A stretch of 64,000 bases of DNA, taken from Candida dubliniensis CD36. Its lineage: Eukaryota; Ascomycota; Pichiomycetes; Serinales; Debaryomycetaceae. Of the stretch, positions 50,350 to 63,160 are shown one piece after another; the stretch's first letter is position 1; every line of letters starts with the position of its first letter. Both the position numbers and the translations under genes were made by a program. The stretch lies in contig NC_012867.1 in the NCBI RefSeq assembly GCF_000026945.1, forward strand, positions 1,612,001 through 1,676,000, given 5' to 3'. Under the pieces are notes generated by a model. That model had not been told where the DNA came from. It ran no database searches and was given only the letters and a program-made list of their open reading frames with translations.

Positions 50350-53151
50350 CTTAACTTACATTGATAAAGGTATTAGGTAGATTGAGGTCAATTAAACTCT
50401 AAACAGTGTCGTATGATTAGTGGTTTGTTATTGTTATTGGCAATTTTAGGCTTCAATTAACGAAAGAAGAAATACCATAATTACTAATGAGAGTAGGTAG
50501 ATTACTAATAAAGTTGTTAATATTATGCATAAGTTTGTTGCAAATTTATGTTAGGCTTTGAAGTGAGTCTAGAAGTTTTTTCTGAGAACATACACATTCA
50601 AATCGATAACAGGCTCAACATTGACACTTACTAAAAAGATCTTATATATAAGAATTATTAAGCACGATGGTCGTTCTATAAAACCAAGTGATATTTTAGT
50701 TGGTATTAATGTTACTATGGTCTGAAAGTCTTCTAAAGGATGGTTTGGGTTTTTACGGTCAGTAGGAGTTGTATGGTATGAATTTGAGTCAAACAAATTT
50801 TTGCAGTCATTTCTTGTAGAATTTTAACAAAAATTGGCAAATATAGATTATAATAGTTCGTTAAAACAACAACAAACATAACAGTACAAATTTCTTTATA
50901 CACAAATAAATAATGGTTTCATTGCATGAAAATAATTTTTAAGCATATGTCATCTAAGATGGCTTTCACTGTGGAGTGGGGTCGTCTCTTAGTTTTTGAG
51001 GAGATCTCAAGTATGTTATCACGTGACCACACTCACATTTTCAAACAATATTTTTAAAGTGAGGAACACATTCTTAGAGTAATCTTGAGCCACATGAAAT
51101 CAAATGTGAAGAGATACAGATTCGCATTTTGAATTCTTTGTCACGCGCCGAGGTTGCAATGGTTGATGTGGATACTTTAAAGACTCACAAACACATTGAC
51201 ACACCTATCAATCAACAACAACTCTTATCTAAAAATTAGCTTGAACACATGTATAATCAGAATTACGTACATCACAAGAAAAAAAAATAATAAGATACCC
51301 TTGAGCGAACGGCACCATAAAGATAAGTCGTATGTTCTCTAATTTTTAGTCTGCTGATTACACCATAGATAGCGTAAAAATGTGGATCCCCAAATAACTA
51401 AACTAACAATTGCGTTTCAATCAAAAACTGTAAATCATATCAATATTATATGGTGAAAACATAGTAATAGTCAACGGAGAGCCTTGTGTTGTTGTTGTTG
51501 GTTGACAACAGGAAATTTCTATTTATTATTTTGCCGTTGCCAATTACGTATGGGCCGATCTGGAATTTCAGAAACATATGCATACATATATATGTCTTTG
51601 ACCGCCTGGATCTAGATCTTCCTTCCTTCCTTTCATTTTTTTTTTTTTCTTTTGCAGCTTTTTTTAAAGAGCTTGTTTTTACTGTTGTGGCTGATGAATA
51701 CAAATTTGCATTCGATTTACGTCCACAATTACCATTGTTTCCCTCCAGGAGTCTAAACCCTAGTTAAACAAATTGCAATTAACACTAAGAATATATTTGT
51801 GAAATTGGGCGGGAAAAAAAAAAGCGCAAAATATTTCTTTTTACAGAGGGAATTTTCATTGTGGAGATTCAGGTCTATCTAAAATGTAAATTATCAATGA
51901 AGAACAAAAAAGTTCAAAGAATGGAAATATACTACACAAAATTGTGAATTTCCATTGATAGTAGAATATCTCCCAATGACAATAGAAAAGGAGACGCCAG
52001 TTTTGCTTTTTTCTATTCTTCTTCTCTAGGTTTTTCATGAAATGACGTTTTGAAGTAATTCGGGCTATATTGAACAACAAACAACACCACAGTCAAGGAA
52101 CGGCATTAAAAAGAATAAAGATATAAGCATACATAAATGAAAAAAAAAGGGAGAAGGATTGAAAGATAAAGAAAAGTGGTACAAAACAGGTAACAAGCAA
52201 TCAAACAATTGATTCTACTGCCACTAATTGTGACTGAATAAAACAAAAATAAATAAAATTGGAAAATCTCAATTCCAATAACATGTTATTGTTAGATTTG
52301 AAATGAAACAATAACTAAATCCATTGTTCAGTAACTTCTGTCAATGATTAAGAAGAAAACTAGATCTTTAACTTTAACTTTAACTCTAACTCTAGATTCT
52401 CAAGTTTTTAGTTTTGCCAAGTAAAACCCCAAACCTATTATTATTCTTTCTTTTTGTTTTTACCCCTTGACTTTTGACATATTATTTGACAGTAATGATA
52501 CCCCTTAAAAAAATAACACTTCAGTTCTTGGTATCCAAATTCTCGGCATCGTTTAATTATAATTTCAAGTGGCAATGATTTTTTTTTTTTAAAAAAAGGA
52601 ACATAGTTTTAGTTGACATGGAACGTCAACAAACACAAATTTCAAATCATAACCCTCCTGTCAACAAACACACCACATCAATAATGATAATGGTTGCACG
52701 GCACCACAAAACACAAAATTGATTTCTACTAATACAGTCACAATAGAGTCTTCACCATATCCGAGAAATAGTGGTATCGGATGCTGATTTACTCTTACTT
52801 TTTTGAAAACAAAGAAGAAAGTTCAAGTGTTTATGCATCCACTAAAAAACTGGACTAAACTAACCTTTCCAGTTCAATTATTCACGCGTGTAGTTCAAAG
52901 ATATGGAAAGTTCTTTTTCCGTCATCAAACCACTAATTTGTTTTAATACTTGGTAAACAGAACCCGCAAACGGAAAAGCAAATGATGATTTTAGTAATTT
53001 AGACTGGAATTGAATAAGAACTATATGAACGGATAAGTTGAATTGAACGAAATGCATTTGACAAAACGGCATCAACTTAAAATCATTCACAAAAAACAAT
53101 AACAAAGAGCACCACGATCAATAGCAATGATATATGATATCAAAAAAACAA

Positions 53152-53159
53152 TATAAAAG
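53152..53159 (+). promoter_or_regulatory. SAP2 TATA box
   Basis: TATAAAAG lies 100 bp before the SAP2 ATG at a normal yeast TATA distance. A (CAA)n leader (about 53213-53229) follows in the 5' UTR. Confidence 0.7.
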
Positions 53160-53168
53160 GATAGATGA

Positions 53169-54452
<1,284 letters not shown>

Positions 54453-57045
54453 AATATCACCAGAAGTTTTCAGTTTGACACTGTTACCTTATTTCAAGAT
54501 TTTATTAGTTGTTTTTTTTTTTTCGATTCTTTCATTTTATAAAATACCATTAGATTAAAAGTACATATATATATATATATATATTTGATTTCATTCATCA
54601 AAATGTATTTATGATGCAGTAGTGCAAGATTTACGAATAGAATTTAGTAGTGTCTCATCACAAGTCACGAATAAAACTATTTTGGAATTCTGTCCAATTG
54701 CAACAACTCTTTTTGATTTCTCAGCAAAAGAAATGATTCTGAGTTTAGTGAAATGACAAACTTACATTCAAACAAATTTAATAATTTTTTGAAGAGACTG
54801 TAGACTATATATATTATGGTTTCGTTTCTACTAATTGGTTTAATAGTTTCTCTTAAATTACGACTTTTTGAGGTTTTGACAATTTCCTTTCTTGCACAAA
54901 ACTGAAAACTAGAAATTTGACGTCAATTATGCATTCAATAACAGTGATGATGCTCAGACTAGAAGTAGTAGTAATGGCCCATAACCAAAAAAAAAGCCTT
55001 ATCGTTGTTGCAAATATACACTTTGTTTCATATCATAGATATACGTACCTCATCTATACTTTTTGGGTGGTGTTGATACTTTATATACTTGAAGATTGGC
55101 CAAGAATTCTTCTTTTCAAATAAAGAACAAAGGGACTAAGAAAAAAAAAAAAAAACCAGCACTCAAACAAGCTACAGCTGAAAGAAATAGGTATAATTTC
55201 TTTTTTATTCAATGATGTAGATTTCTATGTTTATTCATTTCCAGTTCTTCAAATCATACTTTTAATGAACCAGAAAAGTAAAAGCAAAAGTAAAAACCCT
55301 TTGGAGAAACTGTTACAAAATAAAGTTTATTCAAAACAAGAACAGAAGCCAAGCGAATCACAAACGTTTCCAAACTCCCTAAAAGGTGTTGATATTGTGG
55401 TACGTCTTGGGAGTATACCATATGTATGGTTGTTTTTTTTCTTCGTCAAAACTATTTGATTGATGCATATTGGAAACAAAAAAACGTGATCTACGAAAAT
55501 TAAAGAAAGTACAAAATTTGAAACGCATTTTGAATGGCATTGTTAAATCATAGTTGTCCAATAAAGAGATTCCTTGGGGGAGAGATAACTATTGTTGTTA
55601 CCTCTTGCTATTACGATGTAATTTTCTTTTGTAAAAGTTGTTTGAAAAGTGTTGCTCGGTTAGTTTGTCCCACTATAACAATTCTAGACTTGCAGTTCTT
55701 TTTTTACCGATTTCGGTTAGGAACAAACATTAACATTAGGTGTTTTGTACCACCATGTGTCATAGGTCACTTTACTTTAGCTAATACCACACCTAATTAA
55801 ACGCCCCCCATTACAATAAATGAATAGATAGTGATTTAACATTCCAGATTTCATATAGGGGGAAGAAGAAGAAACAGAAGAGGGAAATGGAGAATATATT
55901 ATGCAGCTTGGGTAATCACAAAATGAAACTAAACTAAAAAAAGAAAATTTAGTTTCCAATTGTACTCCCCAAACAAATCAAGATTATATGAATCTCCATT
56001 GTTTGACACTGATATTTGGTCCTACCACTACCACTACCACTATAACTTTTCTACAAGTTTTGACTTTAAACATCAAGATATTTAAATTGACCCAAATTAA
56101 TGTTGAATAGAAATGAATTCTTGAAGAAACAGATTATATGTTAATGTGACAATTTAAATGGATTTGGACTAAGAAAAAAAAAAAAAAAAGAAACTTGAAA
56201 TTGCAAACTTACCAAACATTCCGTTCTCTTCAAGTTGCACCCTCGTTGCTTTTGCTTTTTAACGATTTCATTAAATGTTATTAATATACACTTTTGTCTA
56301 CCATAAACACACTTGTTCAGGCTATTCAACTATCGTGCTTTCTAATATTCTTGGTGCTGATTTCTTAACAGATAAGGCAAACACAAGGGTTCTGTCTTCA
56401 TCTCTTTTGAAGGTTAACTTTAATTCTTAGCTTCAAGTTGGGGTTGTGGGATTTCAGTTTCAGTTTCCTTTCTCCAAGGGCAGCCACAGATTCTGGCACG
56501 ATTTTATTGTTTATACTAATAATGTGGAGTAATTTGAGGCGAGGATGTAGACGATGTTTTGGTATGGATCTTCACGATCGAGAATTATTATTATTATTCC
56601 TCTACTACTAGGGGTAAGATGTCATAAGCTCGCCTCAAATGCAATACGAATTGAATAATTACAAAATAGCAGTTTCTTTCTTCCAACCGCCTCTCTCCAC
56701 CTCCCACCTATTCTTCTAGTTGTTCTTGTTCTCTTATTACTGCCAAATTTCAAATGCACAAAATCGAGCAAACAATGAACATTTTGTTCTTTAATTTTTC
56801 AGTTTTGTGATAAGAAAAGAAAAATTTCAATAAACCAAAAAATGATTGATTTAAAGATGAATAATAAAAACAATAACTAATTAACTAAAAGCATTATTTA
56901 AAATTGGGCATTTAAGATATATTATAAACTTGTTTCCTATCCCCCCTTCCTTTTTGAAAAAAAAATCTCTCCTTTCCTCCCCCTTTTTCTTTATACTCTT
57001 TCTTCTTCTTCTTCTTCTTTTTATCAATATCAATACGCTTTGACC
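54453..57045. other. SAP2-YHB5 intergenic region (2.6 kb)
   Basis: No intact gene is recognised. A (TA)n run lies at about 54564-54584. Long A runs (about 55140-55155 and 56169-56184) and a CT-rich stretch just before the YHB5-like start (56940-57020) are typical promoter material. A broken-looking small coding candidate is at 55265-55551 and is listed separately. Confidence 0.5.
55265..55551 (+). pseudogene. Candidate small broken or spliced gene
   Basis: An ATG at 55265 opens a basic, Lys/Gln/Ser-rich frame (MNQKSKSKSKNPLEKLL and on) that is gene-like for about 45 codons. It then enters a hydrophobic low-complexity run after a GTACGT that could be a variant donor (about 55399). About 55 bp further, another frame (up to the TAG at about 55549) encodes a basic helical peptide with RDLRKLKKVQNLKRILNGIV. 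The two together look like parts of one small basic protein. No TACTAAC branch site lies between them, so an intron is not supported and decay is as likely. No family is recognised. Confidence 0.25.
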
Positions 57046-58248
57046 ATGACCGTTTCCAGTGCTAGCATTATCAATGATTATTTTGAAAGTAAACCTTTGA
57101 CTCCAGAACAGGTCCAAATCATTACTGACTCGATCCCCATATTAGAACATCTTGATGTCCAATTAACTGAGAAATTTTATAAACGATTATTAAAACAAAA
57201 CCCTGATTTCAAACCATTTTTCAATGAAACTCATCAAAAATTATTACGTCAACCACGAATCTTAATTCATTGCTTGTTACAATATGCTAAAAACATTCAA
57301 GATTTGACTCCCATGATTGATTTCATTAAGAAAATCGCTTCAAAACATGTTGGATTACAAGTTAAACCAGAGCATTATCCTATTTTTGGACAAGTATTAA
57401 TCAATGTCATTATTGATTTATTCCCGAAACAATTAGTACACGATGAGTTTATTGAGGCTTGGACTTTAGCATATCAAAATTTAGCTAATTTATTAATCAA
57501 ATTAGAATCAGAACAATACGTTGAAAAACCTTGGTATGGATTCAAACAATTTAAAGTCACTAGATTTCATCGTGAATGTTCCGATGTTAAATCATTATAT
57601 ATCACTCCAGTAGATGGATTGCCTATCCCTAAACCTAAAAGAGGTCAATATTTATGTATGAGATGGTTATTACCAGGAGAAAAATATGAAAAATCTCGAG
57701 AATATTCAATTTCCGAATATCCACGAAATAATGAATATCGAGTCACCGTTAGATATATTCCTGGTGGGAAAGTTTCTAATTATATTCATAATCAATTGAA
57801 TGTTGGTGATATTGTTTATGCTGCTCCACCATGTGGTGATTGTTGTTATGAATCATCACTGAAGAATTTAGTGTTTTTAGCTGGTGGGAATGGGGTTACA
57901 GCATTATTACCCATGATTGAAGCAGGATTGGCTGAAGGAAGACAAGTGAAATTATTATATTCTAATCGATCAACTGATTCTCGTTCATTTGGGAAATTAT
58001 TTCAAAGTTATAAAGTACAATATGGTGAACGATTCCAAGTGGTGGAATTTTTATCTCGTGGTAGAACTATTGATCCTATTGATAAATTTTATAAACGATC
58101 ATTAACTTTAGAAGATTTGGATTTTATTGTTCCTGAAGATGATGTTTATTTAATTGGTCCTAGAACATATATGAAAATGATTGAAGATTATTTGAAAGAA
58201 AGAAATATTACCGTCAAATTAGATTATTTTGGACCTCGTGAGATATAA
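57046..58248 (+). CDS. YHB5: Flavohemoglobin-related protein, YHB5-like
   Basis: The 400-residue protein is a paralogue of Yhb1, 8 kb away in opposite orientation. The globin part keeps the B10 tyrosine (FYKRLL), the Gln in ETHQKLL and the proximal His (SKHVGLQV). The FAD motif REYSISEYP and the C-terminal YFGP are present. The NAD-binding loop differs: GGNGVTA (280-286) replaces GGIGITP, losing the proline and placing Asn after the second Gly. The gene may have reduced nitric oxide reductase function or a different cofactor use. C. albicans has YHB1, YHB4 and YHB5, and in my memory the YHB5 locus is next to SAP2, so I use that name. The frame opens at a TTG at 57040, but the ATG at 57046 is the start. 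CTG codon 272 aligns with a polar position in Yhb1. Confidence 0.87.
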   Translation: MTVSSASIINDYFESKPLTPEQVQIITDSIPILEHLDVQLTEKFYKRLLKQNPDFKPFFNETHQKLLRQPRILIHCLLQYAKNIQDLTPMIDFIKKIASKHVGLQVKPEHYPIFGQVLINVIIDLFPKQLVHDEFIEAWTLAYQNLANLLIKLESEQYVEKPWYGFKQFKVTRFHRECSDVKSLYITPVDGLPIPKPKRGQYLCMRWLLPGEKYEKSREYSISEYPRNNEYRVTVRYIPGGKVSNYIHNQLNVGDIVYAAPPCGDCCYESSLKNLVFLAGGNGVTALLPMIEAGLAEGRQVKLLYSNRSTDSRSFGKLFQSYKVQYGERFQVVEFLSRGRTIDPIDKFYKRSLTLEDLDFIVPEDDVYLIGPRTYMKMIEDYLKERNITVKLDYFGPREI

Positions 58249-59779
58249 TAAATCATAGGGAAATTAATTGTTTTCTTCATTTGCATTGTTTTTCTTTTGT
58301 TACTATAGAACAAGTAGAGTTAGATTATATTTATTCATATTATTTATTATTCAAAAAAAAAAAAAAAAAGTAGTTGAGATAAACTATATTATAAAACAAT
58401 ACTCTTTGGTGTATAGTACTTGGATACTTAAAGATTAAAAAGGGTTTTTGATATCAACAGGGCACCAGCAGATCTGCGAGTCATTAAAATTATTAAACAA
58501 ACGATAAATCTCTCGGAAAACTGAAAAAATGGAAAAGAAAGAATAGTTGCAATAGAACCACTGTAATCTATCACTTCTGCTGCTGGGGTAATTTCGCTAC
58601 TAACAGAAGATGCGAAAACTGGGGTAAACATAAATAAAAGAGTCATATCAAGATATTCTAAATAAACGAAGAATACCTATCATTATGGGGTGGGGTTTTT
58701 TTTTTTTCTTGTCTTGTATTGCATTTCCGTCATTCGATAGTTTATATTGGAGGTATGGTATTATGTATTTCCTTTCTCTACCCTACATCCCCCAACCTCT
58801 CGTGTTCACTTGTTTATAAGAAACTAATTGTAAGTAGTTGCAATTCATGTTTAGGTTAAGTTTGGTCTCTATTTGACTTCAACTATGAGTGAGAGGGGCT
58901 TATTGTCTAATCATTCATGCTTTAGAAAATATGTCAATGGTATTTATCTATTTCCTGTGACAGTTTCTCCGCATCACATTCAAAATCGCTAGTAAACAAT
59001 CTATCGTCCCATTGGGGGAAATGTGTGTCCTCTCGCTAGTTTTACCATTTCCGAAGAAACAATTGTTATGTTTTACTAACTATCCACAATTCAATCTTTT
59101 TCCTACCATGTAGACACAGTTGCAACGATTATGTTATCATTGTAACTGACAGGTTTATTTACAATAACATGCAAAACCAAAATATAACCACAAGCCTAAA
59201 TCTAAATAATGTGGTTATCGGAAATACCATTTATAATTTATTTTCATTCAATACCAGTCTAGTAGTAATAATTGGTTTTTTTCCGGAAACAATACAAGTT
59301 GACATAACCATAACCAGGAATTTTAAGTGGTGAGCGGCTATAGAATAGAATAAAAGGATCACTTGATATTGGTTTTTGTCGAGAGAATAAAGGTGCATAT
59401 ATCCATTACCCTCATAACCCCAAACTCTCTCATTTTCTTTCCTTTTTTTTTTGCACCTTTTTTTTTGTTTCATTGTCATTCTTATTCATTACTCCACTTC
59501 TAACCAATCTCTATTTCACGGAAATAGGTAAAAATAGAATACCCAAACCACTCAAAATCAACCAAACATATTGTTAAAGGTACCGTTATTGTAGTTTTTT
59601 ACAACTATGGGGTAAAAAAAGTCACAAAAAAGCTTTATACATGGTAATGGTGAGGGGGAAAGGTAATAATGACAATACAGATATAAATATCAGCCAATAA
59701 TTCCTTAGTCAATTGTAATTTTCAAACTTATCAATCAAATACTAAATACTAAATACTACACACTACACACAACCTAGAT
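58249..59779. other. YHB5-monooxygenase intergenic region
   Basis: A 1.5 kb spacer. A minus-strand ATG frame at 58428-58646 is listed separately. The monooxygenase-proximal part has T runs (about 59444-59466) and ends in a repeated ACTAAATACTAAATACTACACACTACACAC leader just before 59780. No other feature is recognised. Confidence 0.5.
58428..58646 (-). CDS. Doubtful small ORF with secretion-signal-like start
   Basis: The 72-codon ATG-started frame begins with a hydrophobic stretch, MTLLFMFTPVFASSVSS, that could be a signal peptide. A short acidic/Ser segment (EITPAAEVIDYSGS) follows, then a second hydrophobic segment. Codon choice is not AT-homopolymer driven, which makes it more gene-like than its surroundings. 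It has no recognised family and no clear TATA box. It may be a fragment or a chance frame. Confidence 0.25.
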   Translation of the reverse strand: MTLLFMFTPVFASSVSSEITPAAEVIDYSGSIATILSFPFFQFSERFIVCLIILMTRRSAGALLISKTLFNL

Positions 59780-61292
59780 ATGCCTACTAATCATTCTAAA
59801 ACTGACGTATTAATCATTGGTGCTGGTCCAGCAGGATTAATGTGTGCTACATGGTTATCAAGATGTGGTATTCCATTTAGAATCATTGATAAACGATCCA
59901 ATGAAATTTTCACTGGTCAAGCTGATGGATTACAATGTCGATCATTAGAAATTTTCCAATCATTTTCCGAACTGAGTTTTGATTTTGCTACATTAAATCA
60001 AAGTTGGAAAATGGCTAATCATATGATTGAAATGTGTTTTTGGTCACCTAATGGTAATGGACAATTAGAAAGAAATTCTCGAGTTGCTGATACAATCCCT
60101 GGAATTTCAAGATTTACTCAATCAGTGATTCATCAAGGAAATATTGAAAAATGGTTTGTTGATTCTATTGATTATTTCTCTAATGGACAAGTCAAAATTG
60201 AAAGACCATTGTTGCCAATTTCAATAAATGTTAATGAAAAGGGTACAAAAGATGATCAATATCCTGTTGAAGTGAAAGTTGTCAAGTTATCTTCAGAAGA
60301 ATCTAAACCAGAACAGTTTGGTAGTGAAAAAGTTGCTAATGGACTCTATCGTCAATTCGATGGTGATCAAGATAAATCCTATAAAGAAAAATCTACAACC
60401 ACAAAAGAAGATGAAGAAGAAGAAGAAGAAGAAGATTGTGAAATCATTCATACAAAATATGTTGTTGGTTGTGATGGAGCTCATAGTTGGGTTAGAAAAC
60501 AATTAGATATTGATATGGAAGGTGAACAAACTGATTTTGTTTGGGGGGTTTTAGATATGGTCCCTATTACTAATTTCCCTGACATTAGAAATCGTTGTGC
60601 TATTCATCTGAAAGATTCGGGTTCTGTCATGGTTATCCCCCGTGAAAATGATTTAGTCCGATTCTATATTCAATTGAAAGAAGTAGAAAGAGATCCAGCT
60701 ACTAAAACTGATAATAAACAATTCAATGGTAATGTTGATGATACGAAAGCTAAAACAAAAGGTAGAATTGATCGTTCAAAAATCACTCCCGAATTAATTC
60801 TTAAACAAGCTCAAAAAATTTTCGAACCTTATACTCTTGAAATGACTGATTTGAGTTGGTATACTGGTTATCAAATTGGACAAAGAGTTAGTCCTCAATT
60901 TTCAAAATTTAATAATCGAGTATTTATTGCTGGTGATGCATGTCATACCCATTCCCCTAAAGCAGGTCAAGGAATGAACGTTTCCATGCAAGATACATAT
61001 AATCTTGGATTCAAATTAGCTTTGGTATGTAAAGGATTGGCTAAACCAGAAATATTATCTACTTATGAACTGGAAAGATTGAAAGTTGCTCGTGATTTGA
61101 TTGCCTTTGATCATAAATTATCTCGATTGTTTAGTGGTAAACCAATGATCCCTAATTCTGATATATTAGATGGTGTTGATATGGATGAATTTCATCAGGT
61201 ATATCTTGAAGGGAATAAATTTGCTTCAGGTACTATTGTTGATTATCAAAACTCATTATTGATTAATAAACTGGGTGATGGTGGTGACACTA

Positions 61293-61324
<32 letters not shown>

Positions 61325-61966
61325 TGTTTGATAATGAATAAATTGGCAACCAAAATTCCTATTGGTCGAAGATTATATAGTGTCAAAATGATTAGTCAAG
61401 CTGATGGTAAACCAATTCATATTGCTGATCGCCTTTCATCTGATGGTAGATTTAGAGTATTAGTTTTCCCTGGAGATATCAAATATAATCCTGAACAATT
61501 GCAAACATTACATTCATTCCAAGATTTATTAGATGAATCAAATTTTTTCCTTAAAAAATTCACTCCAATCAATGCTTTCCAAGATTCAGTTATTGATATT
61601 ATTACCATTCATAATAATAATCGTCATGATGTTGAAATTTTTGATTTCCCTGATTTCACTCATCCATTAGATTATAAACATCGTTGTGATTATTGGAAAT
61701 TATATTCTGGGAAAGGGGAAACTTATCATGAAGGTACATTCAATATGTATGAAGATTATGGTATTGATGGTAAACGTGGAGTAATTCTTGTTATTCGACC
61801 AGATTCTCATGTGGCCAAAGTGGTTCCATTTTCAATTGATGGATTAAAACAAGTTGATGAATATTTCAATAAATTTATGATTAGTCAAACTAATAATGTT
61901 TTACCATCTAAACCAATTGATTATGATGATTCCAAAAGATTTATTCAACCAAGATTGGCTGTATGA
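59780..61966 (+). CDS. FAD-dependent phenol 2-monooxygenase-like enzyme
   Basis: The 728-residue protein is a class A flavoprotein hydroxylase of the phenol hydroxylase family. It has the FAD-binding Rossmann start VLIIGAGPAGLMCATWL (10-26), a GQADGLQCRSLEIFQSF motif near 46-62 and the DG motif VVGCDGAHSWVRKQL near 228-242. The GD motif FIAGDACHTHSPKAGQGMNVSMQD is near 388-411. A C-terminal thioredoxin-like dimerisation domain (about 540-700) ends in a PDSHVAKV segment. It probably hydroxylates phenol-type aromatics with NADPH and oxygen. Insertions of acidic low complexity (poly-Glu at about 212-219, poly-Asp at about 507-515) are Candida-type. A CTG at 61070 sits in the TYE-x-ER motif, where relatives usually have Ser or Ala, supporting CUG-Ser. 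The substrate is unknown. Confidence 0.88.
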
Positions 61967-62091
61967 AAAAAAAGAGAGATTTGGATATTCACCAAGACTC
62001 TATATGTTGTTTGTCATTTTTTATGTAGTTTATGTTATAGTATGGATATATCAATTTAAATGAATATATATATGCAAATGGTCATAATTTA

Positions 62092-62122
<31 letters not shown>

Positions 62123-62704
62123 GATTGTTAGACCATTTGCTTCCTTATAATAGGTTGATTCATTTGCAGTCTGTTTGAACTTTGTTGTAAGATTTGATAC
62201 AACCTTTCTCCATATAAATCACAAACAATATCCATACTATTAAAATACCCATAAAATTTATATATATATATATGTATATATATGTATATATATATAGGCA
62301 TGAATACATAGTATATGTGTATATAATATCTCTCAACTTTAGCAAAAAGCAAAACAAAACAAAACAAAACAAAGTTAAACTAAATAAACACTAATAATCA
62401 TCATCATCTTATGAATCAAAAGCAGAAATAAAATCTTTTTAAAAATAAAAATTAAAACACAAGCCATAAAATATCAATCAAACTAAAATTCAACATAATA
62501 AACCAAATATCAATGATAAACAATCAACCGTAAATCAACTGAGAATCCAATAAAAAAAATAATGGCCATAATTATACTAACGTTGTTTTCTAGAGAAACA
62601 GCAACAATATCACCTCTATCATCACTTGTTTATTTAAAGAAATATTGGTAGTGGTGGTGGTGATAACAGTAATAACAAATAGCCAATATGGGTACAACAG
62701 TAAT
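61967..62704. other. Convergent intergenic region with simple repeats
   Basis: No gene is seen. It contains a (TTG)n run (about 62093-62123) and tatatatgtatatata stretches (about 62261-62296). An (AAAAC)n run lies at about 62351-62371. Frames here (62128-62372) are translations of these repeats. Confidence 0.6.
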
Positions 62705-63160
62705 TTACTTTCTTCCCAAGGCTGCATTTAATGAATTCAATGCTAATGAAGAATTACGTCGATAAACAATAACGTGATCATCTTCAACATGATCTTGGAA
62801 AAAATTATCAAAACTATTATTACTACTAGGGTTACTATTATTACTATCATCATTCAAATTGAAACTAGATCCAGTGGTAGTTATATCTAATCCTGGAGGA
62901 ATGAAATTGAAATTACTCAATTTACGTTCTTGATGAGGAGGGAAATTCTTTAATGGTTGTGAACAATTACAACTATTAGGAGAATAACCATATTGAACAT
63001 GACGTTCAAATATACTTTCAGCTGATGAATTGGCTCTCATTAATGGTGGTGGTGATGATGCTGAGAAAGTTGATGATGGTGATGATGGGGAAGTAGCAAT
63101 ATTGCTGTTATGGTTATTGTTGTTGTTGTTGCTGTTGTTGATCTTATTAGTTACTGCCAT
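62705..63160 (-). CDS. Ser/Asn-rich hypothetical protein
   Basis: The 151-residue protein is mostly disordered: poly-Asn (about 9-19) and Ser/Pro-rich (about 20-50). A more conserved-looking part follows (RANSSAESIFERHVQYGYSPNSC, about 42-65, and QERKLSNFNFIPPGLD). It ends in YRRNSSLALNSLNAALGRK. RxxS motifs suggest phosphorylation by a basophilic kinase. It resembles small phosphoregulated yeast proteins in style, but I do not recognise a family. The coding assignment is supported by the unbroken frame with mixed codons outside the Asn run. Confidence 0.7.
   Translation of the reverse strand: MAVTNKINNSNNNNNNHNSNIATSPSSPSSTFSASSPPPLMRANSSAESIFERHVQYGYSPNSCNCSQPLKNFPPHQERKLSNFNFIPPGLDITTTGSSFNLNDDSNNSNPSSNNSFDNFFQDHVEDDHVIVYRRNSSLALNSLNAALGRK

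Noticed and set aside
51486..51767. 93-codon hydrophobic frame upstream of SAP2
   Set aside because: Phe/Leu-rich translation of a T-rich tract with a second frame on the opposite strand.
62128..62372. Tyr/Ile-rich minus-strand frames
   Set aside because: Translations of the TATATG and AAAAC simple repeats.
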